A stretch of 64,000 nt of DNA from Bicyclus anynana. Taxonomy: Eukaryota; Arthropoda; Insecta; Lepidoptera; Nymphalidae. The notes below the pieces were generated by a model, which was not told the origin of the DNA, did not search any database, and saw nothing but the letters and a program-made list of their open reading frames with translations. Shown here piece after piece: positions 36,401 through 44,842 of the stretch (position 1 is the stretch's first letter; each line of letters starts with the position of its first letter). Location: the NCBI RefSeq assembly GCF_947172395.1, contig NC_069095.1, positions 5,828,001 to 5,892,000 of the forward strand. The letters run 5' to 3'. The position numbers and the translations under genes are program-made.

Positions 36401-39400
36401 TATAACAGCTTTAGCCTATGTTAGTCGCTGATAATGTACTTATGTGTCATCGTAAAATTGTTAGATTATAATCTATCTCGCGAGATTGTAAACTGTCGAT
36501 TGTGTAATTATGTCAATGATGAAAGGAATGCTCCTTTTATCATCGACACTATATCTCATCATGTATTACTCTGATAATGAAAGAATTTTTGAAATCGATC
36601 CATTCGTTTCGGAGCCTATTCATAACAAACAAACACAAAACCTAATCTTACCTTTTTTATGTTACTTTAGATAACAGTCACAAATTAAACATTTAGTAAA
36701 AAGCCTGTGGTGCTACCATGCAACTAACGAGATAATCTCGTGAATAGAAATAGACAAAATTATACCAATAACAGCGCACCTAGAAATACCGCTATCTTTT
36801 ATTTCGTTGGTACGAAAGAGATGAGACGAAGATTTGTCTATATTTCTCTTCACTGGTCGCACTGGTATGTTAAAACAAACGCCTGTTCTTTCGTTATTGC
36901 TCTTACTTTCTACATAGGCGTCACATACATACATAAAAATGGTACCGACTTCAAAGACGTAAATGTTATTTAAACGGGTACATACCACGATAAAACGACG
37001 AGATTTTTTTCACGATTTCACGACGGGACTGACCCGTCCCGTCAGTCCCGTCGTGACCACGATCCATGCAACTGGGTCGAAATATCGACAATAAAAATCT
37101 CGTCGTTTTATCGTGGTATGTACCCGTTTAAATAACATTCATAATGAACAACCACGAAATAAGTTTAAAATCATTAGTTCAAAGACGTATTTCAGCTATT
37201 TTGATTTTAATAAAAAATTCCTACAACGTTTTTCACGAAGATTAAATGGGAAAAATCTGGAATCTTTCAAACAATAAAATAATTTTCAAAATTTGTAAAT
37301 AAATGACAAAGTTATGAGGTAACAAAAATACGCGTGGAATTGAGAACCTCCTCCTTTTTATCAAGTCGGTTAAAAATTGGAAATACCTTTAATATTTTAT
37401 CCTGAAGTTGTGCACCGTAGGACCATGGCGACAGGTTGGGATCGCATACTGCATCATATGGTTTTGATTTGTTAGATTTGATTGAGTCTACCTTTTGTAA
37501 AGCCTTCAAAACGTGGTTTGCTATATCGTCCATTAATAATGCTTCAGTCTGAAAGAATGTAAATTATTTCATTTAATATTTTTGATGAATAATACTAGAT
37601 AACGCCCGCCATTTCGTCCGCCCTTAATCCAATCCTGTCCCTAAATCCGTTCTTGCGGACGTCTCCCTAATAAACTACCTCCCTGCCAAATTTAATTCTT
37701 CTTTGTCAAGCGGTTTCCGAGTTTTGCTTTTATATAATTACTAGCTGACGCCGCGCGGTTTCACTCGCGTGGTTCTCGTCCCCGTAGCAATATGGGGATA
37801 ATATATAGCCTTCTTCGATAATCTAACATTGAAAGAACTTTTCAAATCGGACCAGTAGTTCCTGAGATTAGCGCATTCAATCAAACAAAGAAACAAACAA
37901 ACTCTTCAGCTTTATTATATTTGTATAGGTGTATTTAGATCATGGTTGTTATTTTTCATTTTACTCTAGGTACCTTAAAGCTCGTTACAGATGGGCGAAC
38001 TAAGTCGTTTTTGACACCTATCCATTTTCCAACTCTTTGAGCCAAGTTATGGTTTTGCAACTTGTCGTATTCTGTTAAACTTAGCCACGTCATGTTAGAA
38101 TTGAAGTTTTTTAATTTATCAGCTACCGTCGATGCATCCATGGTGATTAAGATGTAATGCTTGAAAAGAAAATATATTTTTTATAAATATTTCTTAAGAT
38201 AATAGAAAGTGATCTAAAGAACAGAGAAGCATTAATTAAAATGAGTATTGAACATTGCTACTTTTTTAAAAATCAAATTTAAAACATCAACATTTTTTAA
38301 AAAACAGGCTTCGTATGTACAAATGTGTTTTTGGTTGTATTAAACGGCTTACCCAAAGTTTAGCAAATTAAAATATATTTTTTTAATTGCATAATAAAAT
38401 TTAACGGTGTTTTTAGGATATTATAAAAATAGTAAAGCTTACTTGGTAATGGGTAACCATTTGAACTTCTTTAGCCTCCGATAAATATTTGATGACATGG
38501 TCGACATGACAATCCAATATTATGTTACGGTAGATTTGAAACTTACTGAGGAGCTTAAATATCTGGAATAAGCAGGAAGAAGTTTGTAATACGTAAACGG
38601 TATATTCCAAGTTAATGAAAATTATGCCGGAACAACTTTGATATGATTAGGTGCTTCAGAGTGTGTAAGAAAGTAAGAACATTTATTATGTATCAAAGAG
38701 CTCAAAGTAATTAGCATGTCTGACTACGAAAGCTACTGCTTTCTGGCTCTTTGATGTAAATGAGTCTTATGTAATATATCCAGTCAACCTGTGTTATAAT
38801 AAAGCTTGTTTAAGATATACTAGCTGGCAAGTACCTTTTAGAAAATATAAACATAGTTGAGAAAAATATTATTAAGAAAATGAGTGATAACTATTTAGGA
38901 ACAAGATTTTAAATTGTTGTACTAATTTAGAATCAGGAATGAGGAGATCTGCAGAAGAGTCAAAGCTCAATTAGTCGTGAAGCAGAAGTAGCAATGGACG
39001 GGGCGCATGGTTCGAAGTGCCGATGGACGTTGGGGTCTCAAGGTGTGACTCCGCACTAGAAAGCGCAGTGTTGGTCGAACCTCCACCAGGTGGACATCAA
39101 GTTAGCCACAGGAATTCGCTGGATGCAGGCGGCTCAGCAGCATCGTGATGTTTGGAAGTCATTACAAAAGGCCTGTCAATGCTGTGGACGTCCATCGGCT
39201 GATATGATGAATAAGATGCGCGGCACGATTCGTGATGAGACAGACATATTTCTCTACTAACAGGTGCGGAATCGAAAATGGCTCTCTTTTTACAGCGTCC
39301 CATCGAAAGAGAGTGCGATATTTTCGATGTCTTTCTGACTTCACGACATATGTCGTTGATGAAGGAATTATAAATACATGGCGTTAGCTTCAGCGTTTTC

Positions 39401-42400
39401 CATGTTCTGTGTGGGTGCATCCTTAGGTGTAGATAAACCAAGATTGCTTACCGGATAGTTATTAGCGTTAGGATCTAAACGTCTTACTGTCACTGGATGT
39501 TTGTCAGTGTGATGAGCAAGAATCTTCTGAACACGTAGCAGACCTAAATAAAATTATATTAATAAGGTGATGGTGCGTTGTGATGCTGGGTAACCGCTCG
39601 CAATTAATAACTATATAGACTAAAACTTAAAACTTATATTAAGTTTTAAGGTTTCGACTATTAATTTCCCTGTAGTCTAAGACTTCAGGACCTTTTGGGG
39701 ATAAATGAAGTAACGAATCACCAGTTTCAAAATATCTAGTATAACAAATCTTAAGAAAATATTAGATAAATAAAAATAGAGAATTTTTCAATTTATCTGT
39801 ACGTTAAGTACACCATTAAACTAGATCAAAGTTTTATGAATTTTTTAATGAAATGGTTGGTTTTCTTTACTTTTATTTATCCTAGTTTTATTATTAACTC
39901 TATCGGAATATATACAAATCTTACCAATATCATCTTCGTATAGCACAGCGAATTTTTCCCATTTATATAACTTCAGTAACTGTGCATAAGCGTACAAAAT
40001 TTCATCTGCAGGTGGATAGAAGTTGATAGAGATCTTTTTGAACACGGGTTCTTGATTTTCTTCTTCGTCTTCAAGTTCTTCATGAGAATCATGGTCAAAG
40101 GCTAGAGGAGGTTTCCACGTGGCTTGGATGTGAGGAATGTTGGCTATAGCACACTGCTCTCTCACAGTTCCATCAGATATTGGGTTTTGCGGTCCAAATA
40201 TGGCTATGGGACGCATCGCAGTGTTAGAACATACTGAAATTTGAAAATTAGTTCCATTTTGTACTACACCCGCGTGGTTCCCGTTCCCGTATGAATACGG
40301 GGATAATATATAGCCTATAGCCTTCCTCGATAAATAGGCTATCTAACACTGAAAGAATTTATCATATCGGACCAGTAATTCCTGAGATTAGCGCGTTCAA
40401 TCAAACAAACAAACTCTTCAGCTTTATAAAATTAGTTACATTTTATACTAAAATACACAAATATAGACCCCTTAAAAGATATAATATATTTAGTAACTTT
40501 TATATTATTAACGTTTATAGTTTTTCTCGAAACACATACATTGAATCCGAAAAAAAAAATCCAAAAGATTTTAACCATTTTTTTATTAGTTGGTAAGTTT
40601 TTCCATTTAAATACTCCATAAAAGATTAGTATTTCTTTTATTATTTACGTTTTGTATCAAAAATATTCTGAATATTATCTCTCGAAACAAACAAATATAT
40701 TAAAACAGAAAAAATTTTAAATCCAAAAGATTTTTATTTTATGAGAAGGTTACAGCTTCCATTAAATTTAATATAGATTAATTACTTACGCTTCCTCCAA
40801 ATGGAATAACTGTCAGACCTTAATGGCTCTATTATAACTGGATCAAATCGCCAGTCTTGAAGTGCTGAAAATTTTTTAAAATATATAATGCTGACTTTGC
40901 TTTTCACATTAAAATCTGTGATCACTTTCAAATTACAATCTTCTAGGATTACACTCATATTAGAATTCTACGAGTAAGTCCATCCAAATCATTCATTGCA
41001 CTTCATTGATTGATTGGACTGATCAGATTCAAGATTCACCTATAAAACAATGTTGACGACGAATAATCTGTGTGCGATAATGGATTAATATGATGATGGA
41101 TTATTGACAGTTTTTATCCACGAAACAACAAGATTGTGATTGATTGGTGACAAAAGGGCTGGTTCTTTTTTGTGCAAAGGATCAGCCTGACTGCCCTACG
41201 CGGAAATGCAGCAGATATTGTCAGCATTCCACGTGGGCATAATTTGTTTAGTTATTAGGATAAGTTAGCTTAAATTCTCTATTGTATTCTTTCTCAATAA
41301 AAAAAGGTCGTGATGGATATTCGTGATTGATCTTAATTGAATGGTTTTAGGCTTTTACAGGGGACTCTGTAAGTTCTTATTTAACTACAGGTTAAATGTG
41401 TGTCATCATGTTTCTCATGATGTGTAAACCACATTTCTTTTTTATGCAATATAGGCTAGCGGCACAGTAAAGATATTACAAGCAGTATAATAACTCGGCC
41501 GTATTTTTGAAATAAATACCTACAGCCGCGCGGTACGTAAACATGTCATAGGGCTGCCCGCATGCAGCAATTTAATTACATTTGCTAACTTTGTGTTTCC
41601 ACTTAGTTTTGTGATTGTAAATAAACTTTTTTTATATAAACAAATAAAATACTTTGTAAATTGTAGTAAAATGGGAAGTGATAAATAAAAATGCGTGTTT
41701 TTTGATTGGTTGATTTAATTAAGGCTGATACTACGTCAATGATCTTGAAGGATTGGTCGTATTCTTAAACATATTTATTTCGGTGATGCCATCTAGGTAT
41801 TACCTCCACACTACGTGAACAAATAAAAAAAAAGATAAATACCTTCATGAAATTGTAGTGATTTAAAATAGATAATGAAACAATGAACAAACGCACTAAT
41901 TGTCCCTACGATACGATAGTTCCCCTAGATTTCTCTAGGATGCCATTATCAGATCCTGACATGAAAAAAATGGGACTAACCTGAAAGAATATTCATCCAA
42001 ACAAAAAAGAAACGGTTTACAAATGACGGAAATATCGCTGTAAATACGATACGATTCTTTTTGGAAGTCGGTTAAAATTCTTGTCACCAATGCCAAGCTG
42101 AGCAAAAGTTTTATGAGCTTGCACATTAAAGTGCATAAAATCCGCCATTTTGATTTTTTAAGAACTAAGTTACCCAGTGACACTCGGCCTATCTAGACGA
42201 GTCTAATGACATATCATTTATCAGTATGTGTGCTTGGCAAATTTGTTCGTAACACTCCCGAAGGTCGGCGCGGTCCGGGAGGGGGGTAACGATGCCCAGC
42301 GCGTACGACTTCACACCCGCGCAGTCCTTTCCTCCCGTCGCCCGCATACAACAACAAGTCATAACATTCAAACACATACTCCTCCTTTGGGCTTCGCCGC

Positions 42401-44482
42401 AGTCGGGTAACAAAACACAAATGATCCGAGCACAGTCACACAATACATTGTACAAGCAGTCGAGGTTTTAATACAAGCTTATCGTACCTACTGTATCGTG
42501 ATTCATGAACCGCGTATAGCTACATATTTCAATCGTGTCAATCACTTTCCTTTACTCTATTCACTTTATTTACTAATCCAGATACCTACCTTTATTCTGG
42601 AGATAAAAGGAAATACCTTATCCATTAAAAAATACAAGATTATGTACCTACCTACTAATAAGTAAATTTATTTTAAAGTTAACCTTTCAGAGTTTCCAGG
42701 TAACTTAAAAAAAGTTATCTCTGGATGGGATAATTTTGAATTCATGCATCCAAAAACGGCACAGTATTTCCTACTGGTCATAATTAAAAAAATCTAATAC
42801 TATTAATACACTTTACTCTGTTAATACACCGTGCGTTCGTTCGTCACCGCGGCACAGTCGCGACTGTCTTCACCCTACGATCACCCCATGTTCAAGGAGC
42901 GTAGGTATAGCTCGCGTTTCGACCTCTAGTATGAAGTCCAACTACTGGTTGTAATATCTTTTCTGTGCTAGCGGTTTACTACAATTAAGCCTATAATGCG
43001 GTCTAAGTTGGAGAGCGCTTTCCTAGAAGATGCCTATTCACTCTCGCTTTCAAGGTGCAAATTATAAGTATCGCGACGTCTTGCTGTTCTGTGGTAGAAA
43101 GGAGAAGGAGGAACTAGATGATAAAGTTCCTGAATCTACATTGGTAGATATGAATACGTTTGCGTATTGTGAATTTGCGTGTAAAATGTATGAAATAATA
43201 CGAACTATACTCAACCTTTACCTTCGTGAGTGCTGGCTAAAGACAACTGTTCAGCCGGGTCCAAGCGCGCCTGACGCATCACTTCGTCGAACGCGCGCTG
43301 TTGTGTTTTAGCATTGTCTTCAAATATACCCGCTAGGAATTAAACGAACAAAATAATGATTACTGAAAAAACCAGAGTAGGTACTTTGAAATGAGGCATC
43401 CCTCAATTCTTTAATTGAGGGATGCCTCATTTAGGTATAAGGATTTTTCTTTAAAAATCCTTATACCTAATTGTCATCATCAGCCTATTTCATTGGCTTA
43501 CTATAGGGCAACGATAATTTCCATAATTATAGGAGAACGTATTTGGATCTTAGATCTTAGATCTTCGTCTATACTTATAATAAATCTGTAGAGAGGTCAA
43601 TTCTGTACCTACATGAAATATATTTCCAAAATAACTATCAGGGGGTGATTAATAATCGATACCTACTGATGAAAAAAATGCAATCAGTAAAATTTTTGTC
43701 TGTCTGTCTGTATGTTCGTTATAGAAACAAAAACTTCTTGACGGATTTTAACAAAACTTGGTACAATTATTCTTCATACTCCTGGGCAGGTTATAGTATA
43801 CTTATCATCACGTTGCGATCAATAGGAGTAGAGCAGTGAAGGGAAATGTTGGGAAAACGGGAGAAGTTACTTAATTTTTACAGCGATACTACTGGAAGGG
43901 CTAGATTAAAGAGGTCAGGCGTCCGCTAGTTACTTAAATTAATTTGCAAGAGGTTATTTAAACAAGTATTTATCACAAAGTTTGCATCGCCTCGTTAAAT
44001 AAGTGGTTGTACACGATTGACAAGCTTGTTTTTTGTTTTGATTTTGATCAGTAGATTCGCGTGATTTTTAGGGTTTCGTAATCCACAAGGAACCCTTATA
44101 CTCGTAGTTTCATTCTGTCAGTTTATCTGTCAGCGGTTTAGCTCAAAGACTATTACTACTAGAAGCATGAGTAAGTACAATATAAATTTCAACAAACTCG
44201 TTAAACAAAATCTTGAAATATGTTTTTAGGGTACTTCCCTAAAATTCAATAATAATATTAATATTCGATTCTGGGTGATCTTGAAAGTATTTTACGAACA
44301 TTATTTGGGACAGATATAGTTGCAGGAAAATTACTATGAAAGTAAAGCTTTTAGTTAATCAGTATGAAAGTTATAGAATTCATAATTCTTACTTACCAAT
44401 CTCATATAGAACTTCGTGAGTTTCAGTATGTATTATCTGAGAGTTCACAGGGAGACAGCAAAAAAGTAATAACCACCACATA
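27404..44482 (-). CDS. Kainate-type ionotropic glutamate receptor A (17 coding exons)
   Basis: Minus-strand exons: 44482-44397, 43332-43222, 40864-40790, 40233-39925, 39543-39452, 38562-38443, 38159-37974, 37548-37387, 36262-36065, 35158-34904, 34002-33779, 33100-32963, 31425-31227, 30152-29924, 29657-29545, 29066-28911, 27589-27404. All later junctions are in phase and give about 945 aa; exon 1 needs one base fewer (see its entry). Domains: signal peptide; amino-terminal domain from AGIFEDNAKTQQRAFDE; lobe S1 (YEGFGVELI); DVTITEDR with the ligand-binding Arg about 546; M1 586-604; pore loop TWLTMGSIMCQGCDILP with Cys at the Q/R site (about 644); M3 TYIAQLSAS (673-681); S2 with FFMES Glu about 762; M4 852-872; 61-residue Ser/Lys-rich tail. 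The fold and order are those of kainate-class receptors, ligand-gated cation channels at the plasma membrane. Odd points: acidic insert (137-152), degenerate M3, no WxG in S1. It may be a co-subunit or orphan channel. Confidence 0.88.
27957..28127 (+). mobile_element. tRNA-derived SINE, family C
   Basis: CTATAGCTCAGTGGTAAAGC (A box) and GGTGGATCGATCCCCACC (B box) spaced as in tRNA, followed by a non-tRNA body ending near TATTCTTTTAG. It lacks a foldable full cloverleaf end, so it is a SINE and not a tRNA gene. It sits in the last intron of receptor A. Confidence 0.65.
29129..29450 (-). mobile_element. SINE family B with inverted duplication of its head
   Basis: The diverged SINE body runs to about 29408. 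There the last 30 bases (29383-29412) are repeated in inverted orientation at 29419-29448 with one mismatch, making a hairpin with a 6-base loop. It lies in receptor A intron 15. Confidence 0.8.
30387..30445. repeat. 29-bp inverted repeat, one mismatch, 1-base centre
   Basis: ATACAATTCAAACTGACAGG continues to 30415, and its reverse complement fills 30417-30445 with a single C/A mismatch. It lies in receptor A intron 13. Confidence 0.93.
30826..31024 (+). mobile_element. Fragments of SINE A (+) and SINE B (-) side by side
   Basis: AAGTAAGCCCGCTTCCATCTTAGATTGCATC (SINE A 3' part, to about 30903), then from 30908 the reversed SINE B body (TTGAGCACGAGTCTC to GCAGACTTCACACACG). The phrase GTAGTCAAGGACTT follows and repeats the SINE A junction AGTCAAGGACTT, suggesting SINE B inserted into SINE A with a target-site duplication. 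Confidence 0.65.
31227..31425 (-). CDS. Receptor A M3 exon
   Basis: 199 bases, same length and phases as receptor B exon 12. It reads AAGSRWVCGMWWFFAVIV, then CQTYIAQLSASM where nearly all ionotropic glutamate receptors have SYTANLAAF. Beyond M3 it continues into S2 with VLYGAIENGSTFEFFK. The frame is open, so this looks like divergence, not a pseudogene. Confidence 0.9.
31800..32278 (+). repeat. Probable non-LTR retrotransposon 3' UTR with (AAAT)n tail
   Basis: AT-rich non-coding sequence ends at 32245-32276 in AATAAATAAATAAAATAAATAAAT, a tail typical of LINE 3' ends. No ORF survives and the family cannot be named from this. Confidence 0.45.
32440..32800. repeat. CCCTACCCTAC minisatellite
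   Basis: About 330 bases built from CTACC and CCCTACC units, often as an 11-mer CCCTACCCTAC, with a near-repeat of CCCTATCCCTATACCGTA at 32563 and 32753. The flank (ATCGGTCGAGCCGTTTCGGAGG, then TATATTAGATT) is that of a dispersed repeat, so the array seems to be carried inside a mobile sequence. The Tyr/Pro/Leu open frame through it is not a gene. Confidence 0.85.
32963..33100 (-). CDS. Receptor A pore exon (M2 re-entrant loop)
   Basis: 138 bases between acceptor GTTTTTAG and donor GTAAGC, reading ISPDDWENPQPC and NCTWLTMGSIMCQGCDILP. The segment after IM is the selectivity filter. In AMPA and kainate receptors the first residue of that segment is Gln or edited Arg; here it is Cys. The exon ends with the phase-2 codon for Lys. 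Confidence 0.92.
33170..33452 (+). mobile_element. SINE family A, tRNA-derived
   Basis: CCCTCCATGGCGCAGTGG head, GGGTTCGATCTCTGGC B box, body with CCGCCAAGCGATTTAGCG, and GGGCTAACTTGTAAAGAATA tail. A short internal duplication is seen: GGTCCAGGTCTGGCAGGCCA then GGTCCAGGTCTAG. Confidence 0.85.
33353..33761 (+). repeat. Tandem array of the SINE A 3' tail (four copies)
   Basis: After the SINE A at 33170 its last roughly 100 bases repeat head to tail: units begin near 33353, 33454, 33559 and 33664 (period 105, last unit 98). Each contains TCCTAACAAGTTAGCCCGGT, ACCATCAGGTGAGATTGT and GTAAAGAATAAAAAAA. The array ends about 17 bases from the donor splice site of receptor A exon 11 (exon edge 33779). 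Confidence 0.9.
33779..35158 (-). CDS. Receptor A exons 10-11: ligand-binding lobe S1 and M1
   Basis: Exon 10 (35158-34904) starts IISPKTKPFF, then an extra Cys-containing acidic loop before YEGFGVELIKEIF. The usual WDGMVGEL segment at its end is replaced by SYGLLDELLNN. Exon 11 (34002-33779, 224 bases) encodes DVTITEDRKMVVDFSVPFMS, which keeps the Thr and Arg that hold the glutamate alpha-carboxyl group in kainate receptors, and then M1. The intron between them holds an E-family repeat, a SINE B, a hairpin and a tRNA-like SINE. Confidence 0.88.
34080..34274 (+). repeat. Dispersed repeat family E
   Basis: CTAGCTGACGCCGCGCGGTTTTACCC through CTCTTCAGCTTTTTATATTAGTATAGAT. It lies in receptor A intron 10, about 80 bases upstream of exon 11. 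Confidence 0.8.
34352..34638 (-). mobile_element. SINE family B
   Basis: From CCAATGTTCAGCTCACTGTTGAG to a tRNA-like head ending CCAGCGGGCTATCACACC. A 16-bp perfect hairpin (34633-34648 with 34653-34668) starts right at its end. Confidence 0.75.
34633..34668. repeat. Perfect 16-bp hairpin at a SINE end
   Basis: TCTCTATGTTTACTAT, loop AATA, then ATAGTAAACATAGAGA. A degenerate third copy (GATGTTTACTACAATAATAG) follows at 34677. Confidence 0.9.
34700..34862 (-). mobile_element. tRNA-like SINE fragment, family D
   Basis: On the minus strand GTCTGCCTTGTGGGGCCATT, then GGTCACGAGGTCGTGGGTTCGAG (B box) and a body ending in CCTCCGATATTACGCTAAG. The tRNA-like part has no acceptor stem match. Confidence 0.55.
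36326..36408 (-). mobile_element. SINE family B, tRNA-like head only
   Basis: GATAGCCCAGTGGA-type head sequence on the minus strand (here TATAGCCCAGTGGAGACC) and a TTTCGAATCCGAGGGG B-box region; the body is absent. Confidence 0.6.
36944..37376. mobile_element. Composite fold-back element with 47-bp perfect inverted repeats
   Basis: Arms 36962-37008 and 37093-37139 are exact reverse complements (47 bases). Inside lies a second hairpin, CACGACGGGACTGAC at 37019-37033 against 37041-37055. The whole sits within a larger repeat bounded by ACCGACTT (36945) and its inverse AAGTCGGT (37364). TTCAAAGACGTA occurs directly on both sides (36950-36961 and 37178-37189), consistent with a 12-bp flanking duplication. 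No ORF. Confidence 0.85.
37739..37928 (+). repeat. Dispersed repeat family E
   Basis: CTAGCTGACGCCGCGCGGTTTCACTCG through ACTCTTCAGCTTTATTATATTTGTATAGGT. It lies in receptor A intron 7 and ends about 45 bases from exon 7. Confidence 0.8.
38928..39211 (+). mobile_element. RTE-type retrotransposon 3' end, decayed
   Basis: AATCAGGAATGAGGAGATCTGCAGAAG, GTGCCGATGGACGTTGGGGTC and GCTGTGGACGTCCATCGGCTGATATGATGA match 26920-27235 with small deletions and frameshifts. The TGA tail is very short. It lies in receptor A intron 5. Confidence 0.78.
40269..40435 (+). repeat. Dispersed repeat family E, 5'-truncated
   Basis: CCCGCGTGGTTCCCGTTCCCGTATG through CAAACTCTTCAGCTTTATAAAATTAG. It lies about 35 bases upstream (minus-strand sense) of exon 4 of receptor A. 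Confidence 0.78.
40865..43221 (-). other. Receptor A intron 2 (2.4 kb)
   Basis: Contains a LINE-like 3' fragment at about 41130-41300 (phrases GCATTCCACGTGGGCATAAT and TAGTTATTAGGATAAGTTAG also occur, inverted, near 55000-55060) and an unexplained GC-rich patch at 42230-42420 with short open frames on both strands. No exon could be supported there. Confidence 0.5.
43389..43470. repeat. Two adjoining perfect hairpins
   Basis: Hairpin 1: AAATGAGGCATCCCTCAATT (43389-43408), loop CTTT, exact inverse 43413-43432. Hairpin 2: TTAGGTATAAGGATTTTT (43431-43448), loop CTTT, exact inverse 43453-43470. The two share two bases and have the same loop sequence. They lie in receptor A intron 1. Confidence 0.95.
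43570..43931 (+). repeat. Dispersed repeat family F
   Basis: A second near-complete copy of 5847-6215: CTATACTTATAATAAATCTG to GGCGTCCGCTAGTTA, with the same TGGGCAGGTTATAGTATACTT interior. The two copies differ by scattered substitutions and short indels. Confidence 0.8.
44397..44482 (-). CDS. Receptor A exon 1 (signal peptide) with an apparent +1 frameshift
   Basis: The donor at 44396 (GTAAGTAAG) fixes the outgoing frame, which reads PVNSQIIHTETHEVLYEI and joins exactly to AGIFEDN in exon 2. In that frame there is no ATG. The natural ATG (44482-44480) starts MWWLLLF, a good signal peptide, but is one frame off because of a run of seven A on the plus strand (44460-44466). Six would make the exon continuous. 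Either the assembly or read has an extra base, this allele is broken, or translation starts in an undetected upstream exon. Confidence in the exon is good; the frame problem is real in the given sequence. Confidence 0.7.
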
Positions 44483-44842
44483 ATGACGCAATCACAAATC
44501 TTAAGATTTTAATTAGTTGGCCATGTTTTTTATGACTTTGTAATTGATGACAAAACTTTTAATTAACGTAAAACTTTGAAAGAAACTTGCGCTGATGTGA
44601 AGATTTTTTGAGATTTTTTTAATGGAAAAGGGGTGTAATTTTTACTAAATAAAATAATGCCCAAATGTAAGTTCTAGGGCGTGAATCAAACGACAATGAT
44701 GTGGATTGCGTCGCATGTTATGCCGGCGTCTTCCACGATGACCTAAAATTGTTTTCCAAAAATACATCAGACTGTGTGGAGGCGGCACCTTAGCATGCCG
44801 TCTAAACAATATTAACATTTAGATATATCGTAAATCAGAAAT
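44483..44842. promoter_or_regulatory. Divergent promoter interval between receptors A and B
   Basis: Only 360 bases separate the two start codons, which point away from each other, so both 5' untranslated regions and core promoters must fit here unless non-coding first exons lie elsewhere. It contains GTCATAAAAAAC (minus-strand sense, near 44527) and GATATATCG (plus, 44822) as weak TATA-like strings, and a GC-richer patch GGAGGCGGCACC near 44780. No motif can be assigned firmly. Confidence 0.55.

Noticed and set aside
42189..42455. 88-codon Cys-rich minus-strand frame
   Set aside because: No homology I recognise and no fitting splice phase; kept only as a GC-rich patch.
43030..43311. 93-codon plus-strand frame
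   Set aside because: It overlaps receptor A exon 2 on the opposite strand, and its C-terminal part is a shadow of that exon; no splice context or domain.
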